Origin: Symbiodinium natans
Lineage: Eukaryota > Sar > Dinophyceae > Suessiales > Symbiodiniaceae
Length of the DNA stretch: 64,000 bases
NCBI GenBank assembly: GCA_905221605.1
Contig: CAJNDS010001602.1
Location: 350,501-414,500, forward strand
Direction: 5' to 3'
Shown here: piece by piece, positions 36,533 through 47,789 of the stretch
Layout of the letters: each line of letters opens with the position of its first letter
How positions within the stretch are numbered: the stretch's first letter is position 1
Notes under the pieces: model-generated
Told to the model about the DNA's origin: nothing
Databases searched by the model: none
The model's input: only the letters and a program-made list of their open reading frames with translations
Made by a program: the position numbers and the translations under genes

Positions 36533-37167
36533 GCCTTTACTGGGCAAGGTCGCCGTTTTACTGGGCAAGGTCGCCGTTTTACTGGGCAAGGTCGATTTTG
36601 TGACCGAAGGTCGCCGTTTTACTGGGCAAGGTCGCCGTTTTACTGGGCAAGGTCGCCGTTTTACTGGGCAAGGTCGATTTTGTGACCGAAGGTCGCCGTT
36701 TTACTGGGCAAGGTCGCCGTTTTACTGGGCAAGGTCGCCGTTTTTGGTCTTTTGGTCAAAAATCGACCTTGCCCTAAACGGCGACCTTCGGTCGGACCTT
36801 GCCCAGTAAAACGCGACCTTGCCCAGTAAACGGCGACCTTGCCAAGTAAAACGGCCGTTTTACTGGGCAAGGTCGCCGTTTTAACTGGGCAAGGTCGCCG
36901 TTTTTACTGGGCAAGGTCGATTTTTTGACCAAACCGACCTTGCGCATTAAAACGGCGACCTTGCCCAGTAAAACGGCGACCTTCGGTCCAAAAAACAAAA
37001 ACGACCTTGCCCGTAAAACGGCAACCAGCCCAGTAAAACGGCCGTTTTACTGGGCAACTGGGCAGGTCGCCGTTTTATGGGCGTTTTTACTGGCAAGATT
37101 TTGGTCAAAAATCGACCTTGCCCAGTAAAAACGGCGACCTTGCCCATAAAACGGCGACCTTGCCCAG
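36533..37167. repeat. Palindromic 21-bp repeat array
   Basis: Units of the type TTTTACTGGGCAAGGTCGCCG occur in direct orientation (36533-36745), then inverted (36760-36850), direct (36855-36920), inverted (36945-37045), direct (37040-37100) and inverted (37105-37167). Interspersed GATTTTG(A/T)GACC units match both orientations. Long cruciforms or hairpins are possible. Confidence 0.9.
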
Positions 37168-37203
37168 TAACCCTTAACATTTAAATTATATTATAGAAGA
37201 GAA

Positions 37204-37344
37204 GGTTTAGGGTTTAGGGTTTAGGGTTTAGGGTTTTAGGGTTTAGGGTTTCGGGTTTCGGGTTTCGGGTTTAGGGTTTCGGGTTTAGGGTTTAGGTTTA
37301 TTTAGGGTTTAGTTTTAGGGTTTAGGGTTTTAGGGCTTAGGGTT
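37204..37344 (+). repeat. Degenerate telomeric array 2
   Basis: TTTAGGG units with TTTCGGG and length variants, in the same orientation as the first array. Confidence 0.93.
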
Positions 37345-37802
37345 GAAGCACGCTTGTACGGCTTAAAAAGCGGGGGGGTTGGGGGGGTGGGGCAGCCCCC
37401 CCCCCCCCCATTTGCAACCCTGCTCACATGATGGGCGTCAACAAGTTTCTTGGGCTTTGAAGCACGCTCTGCACGGCTTAAAAAAAAGCGGGGGGTTTGG
37501 GGGGGGCGCAGCCCCCCATTTGCAAACACAATGCTCACACGATGTTTTTCAACTAGTTTCTTGGGCTTTGAAGCACGCTGGTACGGCTTAAAAAAGCGGG
37601 GGGGTTGGGGGGGCGCAGCCACAGCCCCATTTGCAACACCCTGCCACATGATGGGTGTCAACAAGTTTCTTGGGCTTTGAAGCACGCTCTGCACGGCTTA
37701 AAAAAAGCGGGGGGTTTGGGGGGGGGGCCAGCCCCCCCCCATTTGCAAACACAACGCTCACGATGTTTTCAACTAGTTTCTTGGGCTTTGAAGCACGCTT
37801 GG
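37345..37802. repeat. Satellite array 2
   Basis: Four A/B-type monomers like those of array 1, with more deletions. Confidence 0.9.
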
Positions 37803-37938
37803 TTGAGGGTTTAGGGTTTAGGGTTTAGGTTTTAGGGTTTAGGGTTTAGGTTTAGGGGTTTAGGGTTAGGGTTTAGGGTTTAGGGTTTAGGGTTTAGGGT
37901 TTTTTAGGGTTTAGGGTTTAGGGTTTAGGGGTTAGGGT
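37803..37938 (+). repeat. Degenerate telomeric array 3
   Basis: TTTAGGG units with small indels, in the same orientation. Confidence 0.93.
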
Positions 37939-38225
37939 CACATGATGGGTGTCAACAAGTTTCTTGGGCTTTGAAGCACGCTCTGCACGGCTCAAAAAAA
38001 GCGGGGGGGTTGGGGGGCAGCCCCCCCCCCATTTGCAAACACAATGCTCACACGATGTTTTTCAACTAGTTTCTTGGGCTTTGAAGCATGCTTGGTGCGG
38101 CTTAAAAGAAGCGTGGGGGGGTCACGCTCTGCACGGCTCAAAAAAAAGAGGCGGTGGGGTTTGGGGGGGCGCAGCCCCCCCCCCCACTTGCAAACACAAT
38201 GTTTTTTCAACTAGTTTCTTGGGCT
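37939..38225. repeat. Satellite array 3
   Basis: Monomers resembling the right half of array 1, including the variant box AGAAGCGTGGGGGGGTCACG. This suggests a segmental copy of 35860-36164. Confidence 0.9.
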
Positions 38226-38423
38226 TTTAGGGTTTAGGGTTTAGGGTTTAGGGTTTAGGGTTTAGGGTTTTGGGTTTAGGGTTTAGGGTTTAGGGTTTAG
38301 GGTTTATTTAGGGTTTAGGGTTTAAGGTTTAGGGTTTAGGGTTTAGGGTTCAGGGTTCAGGGTTCAGGGTTCAGGGTTAAGGTTTAGGGTTTAGGGTTTA
38401 GGGTTTAGGGTTTAGGGTTTAGG
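38226..38423 (+). repeat. Telomeric array 4
   Basis: About 28 TTTAGGG-type units with some TTCAGGG variants, in the same orientation, ending at a CTTCC tract. Confidence 0.95.
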
Positions 38424-38540
38424 CTTCCTTCCTTCCTTCTTTCCTTCCTTCCCTCCTTCCTTCCTTTCTGCCTTCCTTCCTTTGGTCCTTCTTCCTTCCT
38501 TCCTTCCTTTCTTCCTGTCTTTCTTTCCTTCTTTCCTTCT
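38424..38540. repeat. (CTTC)n pyrimidine tract
   Basis: Imperfect CTTCCTTC microsatellite directly after telomeric array 4. Confidence 0.9.
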
Positions 38541-38699
38541 AAAACCTACAAGAAATAACGCTTTCCTATGAAAATACAGAGGGAATTACGGCTTTTCGTA
38601 CGAAAAACCACGAAAATGCGTCAAATCCTTTAAAAAATAGAGGGAATGGTGGTTTTCTTAGGACAAACCAAGAAAATCGACAAAAACAAACAAAAAATA

Positions 38700-39075
38700 G
38701 GCCCTCCCCTCAAAACGCTTGGAAACTTTACGGGAGTTTAGGGGCCTCGAGAAACTTAGAAACTTTAGGTGAGTTTAAGGGCCTCAGATTGCTCAGAGAC
38801 GTTAAGGGAGTTTAGGGGCCTCAAGAAACCGAGAAACTTTAAGAGGGTTCAGGGGCGTGAAAACACTTCGAGACTTTAAGGGAGTTTAGGGGCCTCAAAA
38901 CGCTTAGAGACTAGGGGCATCAGGGAACTTAGAAGCTTTACGTGAGTTTATGGGCCTCAAAACACTTATTAGAGACTTCAAGGACGTTTAGGGGCCTCAA
39001 AACGCCTAGAGACTTCAATGAAGTTTAGGAGCTTCAAGAAACTTAGCAACTTTAAGTTAGTTAAGGGGCCTCAGA
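38700..39075. repeat. Degenerate tandem repeat of about 60 bp
   Basis: Units of the form GAGTTTAGGGGCCTCAAAAC followed by GCTTAGAGACTTTAAGG recur six or seven times. The core TTTAGGGG again resembles the telomere repeat. Confidence 0.8.
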
Positions 39076-39079
39076 TTGC

Positions 39080-39210
39080 TTCCTTCCTTCCTTCCTTCCT
39101 TCCTTCCTTCCTGCCCTCCCTCCTTCCTTCCTTCCTTCCTTCTTGCCCTCCCTCCTTCCTTCCTTCCTTCCTTCCTGCCTTCCGTCCCTCCCTTCCTCCT
39201 CCCTTCCCTC
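39080..39210. repeat. (CTTC)n pyrimidine tract 2
   Basis: Long CCTTCCTTC and CCCTCC microsatellite. The Lys/Glu/Gly/Arg-rich minus-strand frames across it are artefacts. Confidence 0.93.
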
Positions 39211-39221
39211 TTGTCCTCCTA

Positions 39222-39322
39222 TCTGAAAAAGGAAAGTTTTTTTTGATTGGAGAAAAGTTTTTTTTGATTGGAAAAAGTTTTTTTTTGATTGGAAAAAAGT
39301 TTTTTTGATTGGCATCCCACCC
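39222..39322. repeat. Right T-rich arm of the composite block
   Basis: Four units of AAAGTTTTTTTTGATTGG, the reverse complement of the left-arm units. Confidence 0.85.
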
Positions 39323-40554
39323 TCGCACCCTCAAACCGTCAGATCTCAAACCTGCAGCTCTCAGGCCGTGTCCCCGCCCCAAACCACCGAGTTGGGATCA
39401 GCCCGTCGGAGGAGGATCCTCGAAACGATTGTGGTTCATGCTGGGGCGTGAAGGACTTCAGGGAGTGCGGTTTCCTGAAGGGCTTGGGGTGTCGTGAGGG
39501 TTGCCGGGTTTAGAAGTTATGGCTTTTGGGAGGTCTGTTTGTACATGTCCGAAGGCCGTCAAAAGTGGACCCAGCAAACGCCGACAACTTCGCATTTAGA
39601 ATGCTTAGGGTTTTCTGAACGACCATGCTGCAGAAGACGAGCGTATCGAGTCCAAAGGCAAGCTTTCTAAAAGGCGATATCCTCCCCAAAAACCAAGCGA
39701 AGCCACGGGGGTTCAGTGGTTCCAGAGCATACATCCGCAATTCCAGAACAGGATTCTTAGAAGCACCGGCTCCGAAACCTTATTTCTTCCAAAACGCAGG
39801 CTTCCAGCGCCTCTGCACAGCCCCAACATCGCCCACCGTGGCCGCCTACTTCAATTCAAGAAGGATTTATTTATTGAGCTGGCGCAAGGCTACTCCAAAA
39901 AAATTGGGGGGCCACGCGTGAAGCCCCGAAAAGCAGAAAAAACCTAGCGTTGCTGTCTCGGGGACGTGCAGCCGATCAGACATCAGGTTATCAATTTATC
40001 AAAGTGTTGCTATGTCGGGGTGCGTCGTGTCGACCAACAGAAAACATGTGACGCCACCAAGCCATGTTGACAATTGTTGCTATTTCAGGGTACATCACAT
40101 GACGAACAGGCATGAAGCAAACAAACACCATTGCGCCCTCGAATAAAACAGCCCTCCAGTTTAATTGGCACTTTCAGGACCCGATTGTTTCCATTCTCCA
40201 ACTGTGGTTACTTTCTGCGCTTTTTTGGTGCCTTTCTGGTGAAAACTCTTCCGTGTGGGATAGGGCCCAAGAATACTTATTCTGTAACCTGGGGCATCTT
40301 CTTTATCAACCTATGCCTGGAATCCAAAATGCCTGTAACGTCAAGTCTTAGAATTACCGAGCTCAAACCTTAACAGCCCTCTAACCCATAAAGCAGGAAT
40401 GCCCAAAGAAGACGAACATCCCAAAAGCCTTCATTAAGAGACATGAATCCTCGCCCGAAGGCGCGAAAACCCTAAAATTCCAAAAATGAAGCTTCTACAG
40501 CTCGAACACTCCAAAACTCCAAAACTTCCAACTCTCCACAACTCCACAAAACCC

Positions 40555-40772
40555 CAACCCTATCCAACCCCATCCAACCCCATCCAACCCCATCCAACCA
40601 CCCCATCCAACAACCCCATCCAACAACCCCATCCAACAACCCCATCCAACAACCCCATCCAACAACCCCATCCAACAACCCCATCCAACAACCCCATCCA
40701 ACAACTCCATCCAACAACCCATCCAACCCCATCCAACCATCCAACCCCATCCAACCCCCCAACCTCCCCAGA
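40555..40772. repeat. Tandem 12-bp repeat (CCCCATCCAACA)n
   Basis: About fifteen copies, flanked by the variants CCCCATCCAA. The Pro/Ser/Asn and Trp/Gly/Leu/Asp open frames across it are artefacts. Confidence 0.95.
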
Positions 40773-41029
40773 AACAACTCCAAAACCTCAAGACACAAAT
40801 GGACCCGGCACCTGGCTTAGTCGTTCTGCCAGCCGCGTGCGATGCTCCGACTGCCTGGCCCGACGGCTCCACAGCCCGGTTAGCCGCTTGGGTGGGTTCA
40901 GGGCTTTATATGTGCTCCTGTCAGTGTCGCTACAGAGGATCTCAGGAGCATCTTGCCAAGACAAAGCCGGTTCGGCATGTTCTCGTCCAGGCCTCACGGC
41001 AACAGAGGCAGAGAAGGAGAGACAGGCAG

Positions 41030-41280
41030 AAAGGGAGAAAGAGAGAGAGAGAGAGAAAGAGAGAAAGAGAGAAAGAGAGAAAGAGAGAAAGAGAGAAAGA
41101 GAGAAAGAGAGAAAGAGAGAAAGAGAGAAAGAGAGAAAGAGAGAAAGAGAGAAAGAGAGAAAGAGAGAGAAAGAGAGAAAGAGAGAAAGAGAGAACGAGA
41201 GAAAGAGAGAAAGAGAGAAAGAGCAAAAGAGCGAAGAGAGAAAGAGAGGAAGAGAGAGAGAGAGAGAAAGGCTGAGTCAG
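41030..41280. repeat. (GAGAAA)n purine microsatellite
   Basis: About 240 bp of nearly pure purine GAGAAA units. The Lys/Arg/Glu-rich 300-codon plus-strand frame at 40486-41388 is created by this repeat together with the preceding 12-bp repeat. Confidence 0.95.
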
Positions 41281-42462
41281 GGAGAGGCTGAGTCAGGGAG
41301 AGTCCGAGAGAGAGAGAGAGAAACGAAAGAAAGTGTCAGAGGCAGAGTCTCAGAGAGCGAACCCGAAACCATAAGCTTAAAGCTTTAAACCCGACACTTT
41401 GGGCCCGACCTCAACAGCCTAGTTACCTGCCTACGTTACCTCTGCAACAAGAACTTGTAGCCGAAATGTATAGGCGACTGGTATTGAAAAGTAAACATTC
41501 AACATGGAACCCTAAAGCCAAAACTACCCCCCAACAATGCAACCCTCTGAAAATCCCTCAAAACATCCTCAGAACCTTAAACCCTGAGAACGGTGAGCAA
41601 GGCCGCAGCTTGCCCCCTGTGGGGAGGGAGCCGGACCCAATGGACGCAGAGGCCTTGACTTTGTTTTGTTTCTTCCTCTGTTTTTTTCGGGGGTGGGGGG
41701 GCATGGGGGACCTGCGCCAAGAAGCTCTTGAACGTTTTGGAAACAGTTTCTCAGACCGACCTTGCTTGGGAAGGGTTTGTGAAACCCTAATCTGATTGCG
41801 CACGGGTGGTGAGATTTTCAGGAGTGTGTTGCCGGGCCCACCTTCGCGCCTGCCAAAGACCTAAAAGACAATGGCTGAGGGCACCGCAGTTATTTTCTGT
41901 ATATTCAAGGATTTTGAGGGCTGGGTGTTTGGAGCTTGGGGCGTGTTCAGGGAGGGGAAGGGCGGTGAGGCTGATAGGGTTCAATGGCCTAGCCGAATCC
42001 ACAATCATCCGAGAGCTGGGCGCCGGACGTGCCCCCACCACTCTGCGCAGGCTGCTGGCTATCCGAACCTAGAGGCTTCTGAGGCTGAAATCCTAGCCAC
42101 CATTCCAAACTCAACCCTCAACACTCCTTGAAAAAGCCCTTACAACAGCGCCTCCAAAGAAGCGCGGCGTGCTGCCACCCGCAAACGGCGTTGGCGAAGC
42201 CGCTGGAGGACCTGCGGATCTCAACGTACAAGAGGGCTCACAGCTTTCACAAAGGGCTTACAGTTACAAGGGTTTTTTCCCGGTGTTGTTTGGGCCTTTG
42301 GGGGTTTGGGGCCTTTGGGCCTGCTTGCTGGGTTCTGCAGGTTGAGTGGCTTTCCGTTCGGGCTGAGAGCCGAACGGTCCAAAAACTCACCTGTCGTTAT
42401 ACAGATAGAGCCTGCAGAAGATATAGAATCTGATGCTGACCCCTTGGACAACACCATCTAGA

Positions 42463-42572
42463 GTGTCAGATGGGGTCAGATGGGGTCAGACGGGGTCAGA
42501 CAGGGTCAGATAGGGTCAGATGGGGTCAGATGGGGTGTCAGATGGGGTCAGATGCAGTCAGATGGGGTGAGG
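42463..42572. repeat. Tandem 10-bp repeat (GGGGTCAGAT)n
   Basis: About ten copies of a 10-bp unit with single-base variants. Confidence 0.93.
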
Positions 42573-44025
42573 TGGTCCGGGCTTGGGGCTTTGGGTTATG
42601 CTTGGCAGATACAGAAACAGACAAAACCCAGCAACAACACCCAAAATGCTGCGTCGTGAAGCCCCGCCTGGCACTCCGGATTCGATACCCAAGGATCGCT
42701 TGAGCTCCTCGCGGCTCGCAGGTGTTTGTTAATACCATGAGAAGGTCAAAACGCCCAATCCTAAACCTTCCGAAGGTCTGTAAGCGCCCGCAGAGAGCGC
42801 CGACTCGTTGAAGCCCCTAGACATGAAGCTCGCTTGAGAAGCTGTGATGCGGTTCATGCTTCAGGGTTCAGGGCCCCACAAGGTCGGCCCGAAGACATCA
42901 AGAGTGGGCCCTCCTGGCAAAGTAGCCTTCAGACATCCTTAAACGCGACGTGGTGTCTACCCTGGCAAAACTCGTCATTCTACATATTTTTGTGTGGGGT
43001 TGTGAAACTTGATCTCAGTTTTTCTCCCCGCCCGGGTTTGTACTCGCTCAGGTCTCTTGGTCCGGGCTTCCCCCCGCAGCAAATCTTACGAAGAATCCCG
43101 CAAAGTATCCCGACAGTGCCCCCAGAGCATTCCAAGGACTCCAAGAGAGCACTCCGAGGGGCCAAAAGCTACAAAAAGCGCACCCAAGCAAACACATCCA
43201 ACATCTTCGCGCGACACGTAGCGGCGCAAGCCTCAGACAGCCGCGCGGGGCTTAGGCGGGAGCGTTTTAAGTGCGGAAAGTTTTGGACCACAATTTGTGC
43301 TCCCTCCAGGCACGGGCTGCGCGTGACTTTCTGGCTCGCTATCCGTGAGTTCCATGGCAAATGGCAGCAAATCGCAGCATGCTCTTGGCTTCACTGAGGG
43401 TGCCGACGGGTGTGCCGGGTGAGTGCCCTAAACATGTCTAAACCCTCTAAATTCCTCTGAAATGTGGAAGCCCATAGTGTTGGCACCGTGCTGGGGGACC
43501 CCGACGCACCTCTGAACGCAGAGCCGCAGGAAAGGCACCTAAAAATCCTGGATCCTGAATACCAACACCAAGACCCCCCTTCGGGCCTCCACGCTTTCCG
43601 TGCTCGCGTTGATGAGCCCTTGGAGCACCGAAACCTTTGCTGGCTAAACCTTTATGATTTGCATTCAACAAGTACCCTAATATAGCACAACCGCACAAAT
43701 ATCATACCATGATTAGTCAGGGTCAACGTCGTCATCAACATGACCCGGGAACATCAAGATTGTCGTTGGAAGCTGCCACCAAAGGTCTAGCCGAGTCTAG
43801 CCGGTGGGCCCAAGGGGAGCTTCATGGGCTGGGCTGTGGCGTTTTGAGGTTTAGGGAATGAGACCGTAAACCCCCAAACCCAAACCAGGACCTGTGCAGC
43901 CAGGCTGCGTAGTCGCGCAGCTGTGTCTTGGAAGCGCCTACACCTGGTCACATGTCCGAAGCAAGCTCGACACTAGCCTTGGTACAGCCGAAAAAAACCT
44001 TTGAACCCTGAACCCCTAGATCTAC

Positions 44026-44081
44026 AGTGGTGAAAAGCCAGCGTGAGCCCGTCTTCTCAATCAGCAGCCTTTGAAAGCCTC
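44026..44081 (-). CDS. Exon of an unrecognised protein
   Basis: After a CAAG acceptor the minus strand reads GFQRLLIEKTGSRWLFTT and ends at a GTAGAT donor (56 nt). A CCCTAAA-like block (43995-44020) lies on its left, as for verified exons. No family is recognised. Confidence 0.45.
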
Positions 44082-44199
44082 CTTGGAAGGGGGGCTGGCA
44101 TGTAGCATGGCCATATGCAGGCAGATCGGGTTGTGGCACAGCCCTGACCATCGTTGACCGCCGCAGACCTAAACATCTCCTTCAACGCTGCAACGCTGC

Positions 44200-47100
44200 A
44201 GGCTGTAGCTGGGTCTTGGGGCCTAGATTTTGCTAGGACTAATAGTTAAACTCAACTGGGGATGTGAGATCAATTTGTACAAAGTCGCATGCAACAACCC
44301 TAGAGCCACAAACCCCTAAAAGGGGTTTACGGTTTAGGCGGTTATATAAAGGTTCCCAACCTCCGAAACTCTAAGACCAGGGCGAGCAAGGGCCGCCCAG
44401 CGAGCAGTGACTGTCCGAGCCACGGCAGCCTACAAGCAGAAAGGCTAAGGAGTATAAAAAAAGTTGTATAGTGTCTATAAAGAGCCCATAGAAACGAGGC
44501 CATCAAAAGCAGGGCTCTCTCTGCACGACAACTTGACAAGAGTCGTTGGATTGTTATTCTCACTAACCTTTAAGGCTAAGGTTGTATTAGAGCAACGCAC
44601 CGTTTTATCGGTAATACAGAAACAAGTATTCACAACACCATCTTCAGCAATCAGCTTCAGTCCCAAACTGTCGCCCCTACATAGCCTGCGTTGAGCTGGT
44701 CATGCTTTCAAGAGGAAAGCTTTGGGCATGGAAAAACCCCGCGCCGTGTATCCCCAGGGTCGCAGGTTTAGGGTGTTGAGGCTCAAGATCTGAGAACGCG
44801 GCCCTATACCAAAAAACAAGCTGAGCCATTTTGCAGCAGCACAAGATAGCACAATGCAAACGTGTATTAACAAGTATGTCTCCGACCCAGTCTGCTGCGG
44901 GCGTGCAGGATTTCATGGTCCTGCTTCCATCACAGGTTGCCCCTCCAGATCCACTCATTGATGGAAGCGTGAACCCGCATGCTGGAGCGCGATGAAAATC
45001 TCGGCATGCTGCTGTAACCCCTCCCTAAGCCTAACTCCTGAGCCCCAGTCCCTACGCTTCAAGCTGCAAAATGCTGCAAGCCTCAAGTCAGCTCCGAGCA
45101 CATTCTCGGACTAAAAACAATGAAGAACAATAGCAGACAAGAGAACCCAAAAACGCACAACATGAGTATTTCAAATGATGCTTGAGGACTTGTGGGTTTC
45201 CAGACAAGTGCAAGTGCGAAAGGTCTAAGTGGTCTAGGCCTGCGACCTGAACAACTTAGTGCTCTCTCCGCCAAATCTTGCACAGATGACACTGAGACAC
45301 GCGCGCCGAGAAGGGTCTCCAACACATGAAGTCATTCGCGCAGGACAGAATTGTCTGCTTCTGCATGAAACCGCTCTGGCGTTATGCAATTTGCCTCGTC
45401 ACGCTCCCACCTTCATTGCGCTGCGTCATTTCAATGTTGCTCTTCTTCCCATGCGCCTAAACCCCAAACCCTGAAATTGCCGACTGGAAGGTTTCGGGTG
45501 GCGCAGCTGCCTCAACATATTGCACGAGGCTGCATGCCCCTCTGCATGAAAATTCAGATCCGCAGAAGACAAGTCTTGCGATTGAAGCTTTGCGAAAACT
45601 AGCTGAAGCGATGTAAGGCTTTTGTTTGCAGATGTGGGTACCGGGTTCATTTTGACGGTCGTGGATTTCACGCTGGAGGTGGTTTTGTTGATGCTGGGAA
45701 TTGCAGGCCCCTTATCATTCCAACCACATCGTGGAGACTTGCCCAGTGCTCTACTGGCGCAATGAGAGCCATTTTGGGTCCTCGTGAACTTCTCTAGCGA
45801 GACAAGCGGAGAATAGATTGGATGTCGCACAGGATCTCAGCCCTTCCTCTATCTGTACAGAAAGCAGAGTGAAGTGTTTGCTTGTGCGGTCTGGAGCGTG
45901 CTGTCTCCAGCACGGCTTTCGCAGAATTCTGGGAAGATCTGCTCTGATCCCGTGGCGAACCGAGGCCTGTGCTTGCGCATATACATCACAGTGCAGTGGA
46001 ATCTCTATCGTTAGGGCAAACGGCTTTAAGCTTGATGAATTCAGGCCATTCGTGAAATTAAGCAGTGCATGCGATTCCATGAACCGAGCCTCCTAGTAGA
46101 AGGCTGGCAAACTCAGCAGTCGACGCGCAACCCGCAGAGCCCCATGGGACCCATTTCCTAGTTCTGAAGCCTCAACTACGGAAGAGAAAAAGCTGTAACC
46201 ACAAGATACCACGTCAAGAAGAATATTGCCGAGGCTGCGTATCACTGTCAGCGATGAATCACACAGGACGTCGCAAGCGTGCACAGCTTGGACAGCGTGC
46301 TCCCGTGCTGTGCGTGTGCAGCCTGGAGTTGCACGCTACTGCACTTGGCAGGCTGTGATACGAACAGCGCACTTGTTGCGACGATATCTGATCAGCTCAC
46401 GAAGTGGGGGTTGTTCAACATTAGGGCCAGTTTTGACGGGACCTTCTTTTTTAGAAGTATAACGCCACCTATCAGGCTGCTTATGAACAATGAAAAGCTC
46501 CTAAGGCCCATAGGTAACAACCCGCACATATCTATACTCAGCATTATCTGACCACAGACATGCCGAAGCGGCAATGTAAAGGCAGAGGCGTCATCCCCTG
46601 CAGACGTGTGATTCGATGCACAGCCCGAGTAGCCCAACACCGCAATACCCTACACTCTGAGCACTTCGCGCTTGGATTAGGGTGTTGGAGTTGGAAGAAA
46701 TTGCAAAATTAGAGTGTAAGGAAGGCCTCACGCCTGCAGCCCAGCAGCGTCTAGGCCTGTGTTTTTGAGCTGTTTGTTCACTCCCCGAATGCCGGTGCGG
46801 CCGGACGACATTGGCGCAAGTCTTCTCGACATGTCGAATTTTTCGGGCTGCAACATATGCTCGAACCATAGGAACCGAGCCGCGGACTCCGCAGGAAAAC
46901 CTGAGCACAGCCTGATCTGCTGACCAGAGCTTCACGGAGCCAGGGCCCTTCGACCAACAAGCTCATTGGCTCAGGAATTACGAAGTCGCGCGGGTGAGAA
47001 AAGGACGTCTGCGTTAGCAACTACGCAGACTGGCCTGGCTTTCAAGTGCTGATTAAAGTAGCGGACGGCAACCGACAAGTGCGCATCACATCATAATTAG

Positions 47101-47780
47101 GGCTCACGGTCTGGGGGTCGAGCAGCTTTTCTGGGTTCCGGATATGGGATGATATGGGCATACCGCGTCCTGACTTCGAGCAAAGACTCAACGCACCTAA
47201 AAACAAATGACCCTTCCTGCATGATCAGCAAACATGCACGGTGCTGTTTCAGATTACGCAAGTCTGTCTGCAAAGCTGTGTATTTCCTTTGAGAGCAATA
47301 GTTGAAACCTACGGACTAGGTTGTTAGTTTCAATGTCTAACTACACTACACCTAACTTCCATGGGCTTCCTCGCACTGTGCGGGAGTCGGCCGATGCCCG
47401 AAGAACATTCCGTCTCATTCATCTCCATCCGCTACCTGGGGAACGCTTCTGAGTTCTACGAAGAATGAGTTCTTCGATATTGCCGGGCTGCACGACAAAC
47501 CCTAAAGCAATATGGCTCGCCGTTGTGTCTTCCGCTTGTTTGCTGGTTCGGTTTCTTTGACTTGGTTTTGTGGATTGCTTCCACTTGTGTTTCTCGGCTC
47601 GTCGGGTTCTTCCTGTCTTCCTCTGTACTATTCCTCGTCCTTCATTCCCTCCTTAAATTTTGAACAAGAATCCCTAAAGCCCACGCAATACGTCCAACAC
47701 CCTGCACCGAAACCCGATGCTGCAATGGAATCCCTGAAGACTAGGGTGCTGGTGGCTTGAGACATGGAAATGGGGGGGGA
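44200..47780. other. Stretch nearly free of telomere-like motifs
   Basis: Unlike the rest of the window, this 3.5 kb has few CCCTAAA or TTTAGGG-like blocks. It carries several unrelated medium-length open frames on both strands: plus 46279-46551 with DQLTKWGLFNIRASFDG; minus 45426-46080 in pieces; and minus about 46730-46900 with FLWFEHMLQPEKFD and GIRGVNKQLKNTGLDAAGL. None is a family I recognise. It could be an insertion or a long intergenic stretch. Confidence 0.3.
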
Positions 47781-47789
47781 CTTTGGATG

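Larger units (their letters stand above)
34965..39322. repeat. Composite subtelomere-like repeat block
   Basis: A 4.3-kb block contains no credible gene. It is bounded by A/T-rich arms that are inverted relative to each other: 35133-35240 with CCAATCAAAAAAAA units, and 39222-39322 with TTTTTTTTGATTGG units. Just outside the left arm is degenerate (CCCTCAAA)n, 34985-35125. Inside are three rounds of satellite array plus TTTAGGG array, a palindromic 21-bp repeat, pyrimidine-rich tracts and a degenerate tandem repeat. The His/Gly/Lys-rich open frames within it are repeat artefacts. Confidence 0.85.
39330..43990. other. Intron-like sequence with weak minus-strand exon candidates
   Basis: Telomere-like blocks alternate throughout. 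Short minus-strand stretches that could be exons are 39620-39680 (FRKLAFGLDTLVFCSMVV), 40800-40885 (RLTGLWSRRARQSEHRTRLA), 41595-41660 (KVKASASIGSGSLPTGGKL) and 42880-42970 (MTSFARVDTTSRLRMSEGYF). A plus-strand frame at 43464-43685 is open but has no motif. None was joined. Confidence 0.3.

Noticed and set aside
35373-38230. Series of 60-175-codon frames rich in HALHGLKK and GRSPP
   Set aside because: They are frames through the satellite monomers, present on both strands and in several frames.
40942-41291. Leu/Ser/Phe-rich minus frame resembling membrane segments
   Set aside because: Antisense of the GAGAAA repeat.
40486-41388. 300-codon plus-strand open frame
   Set aside because: It is produced by two microsatellites (12-bp and GAGAAA) back to back; the only plausible coding part nearby reads on the other strand.
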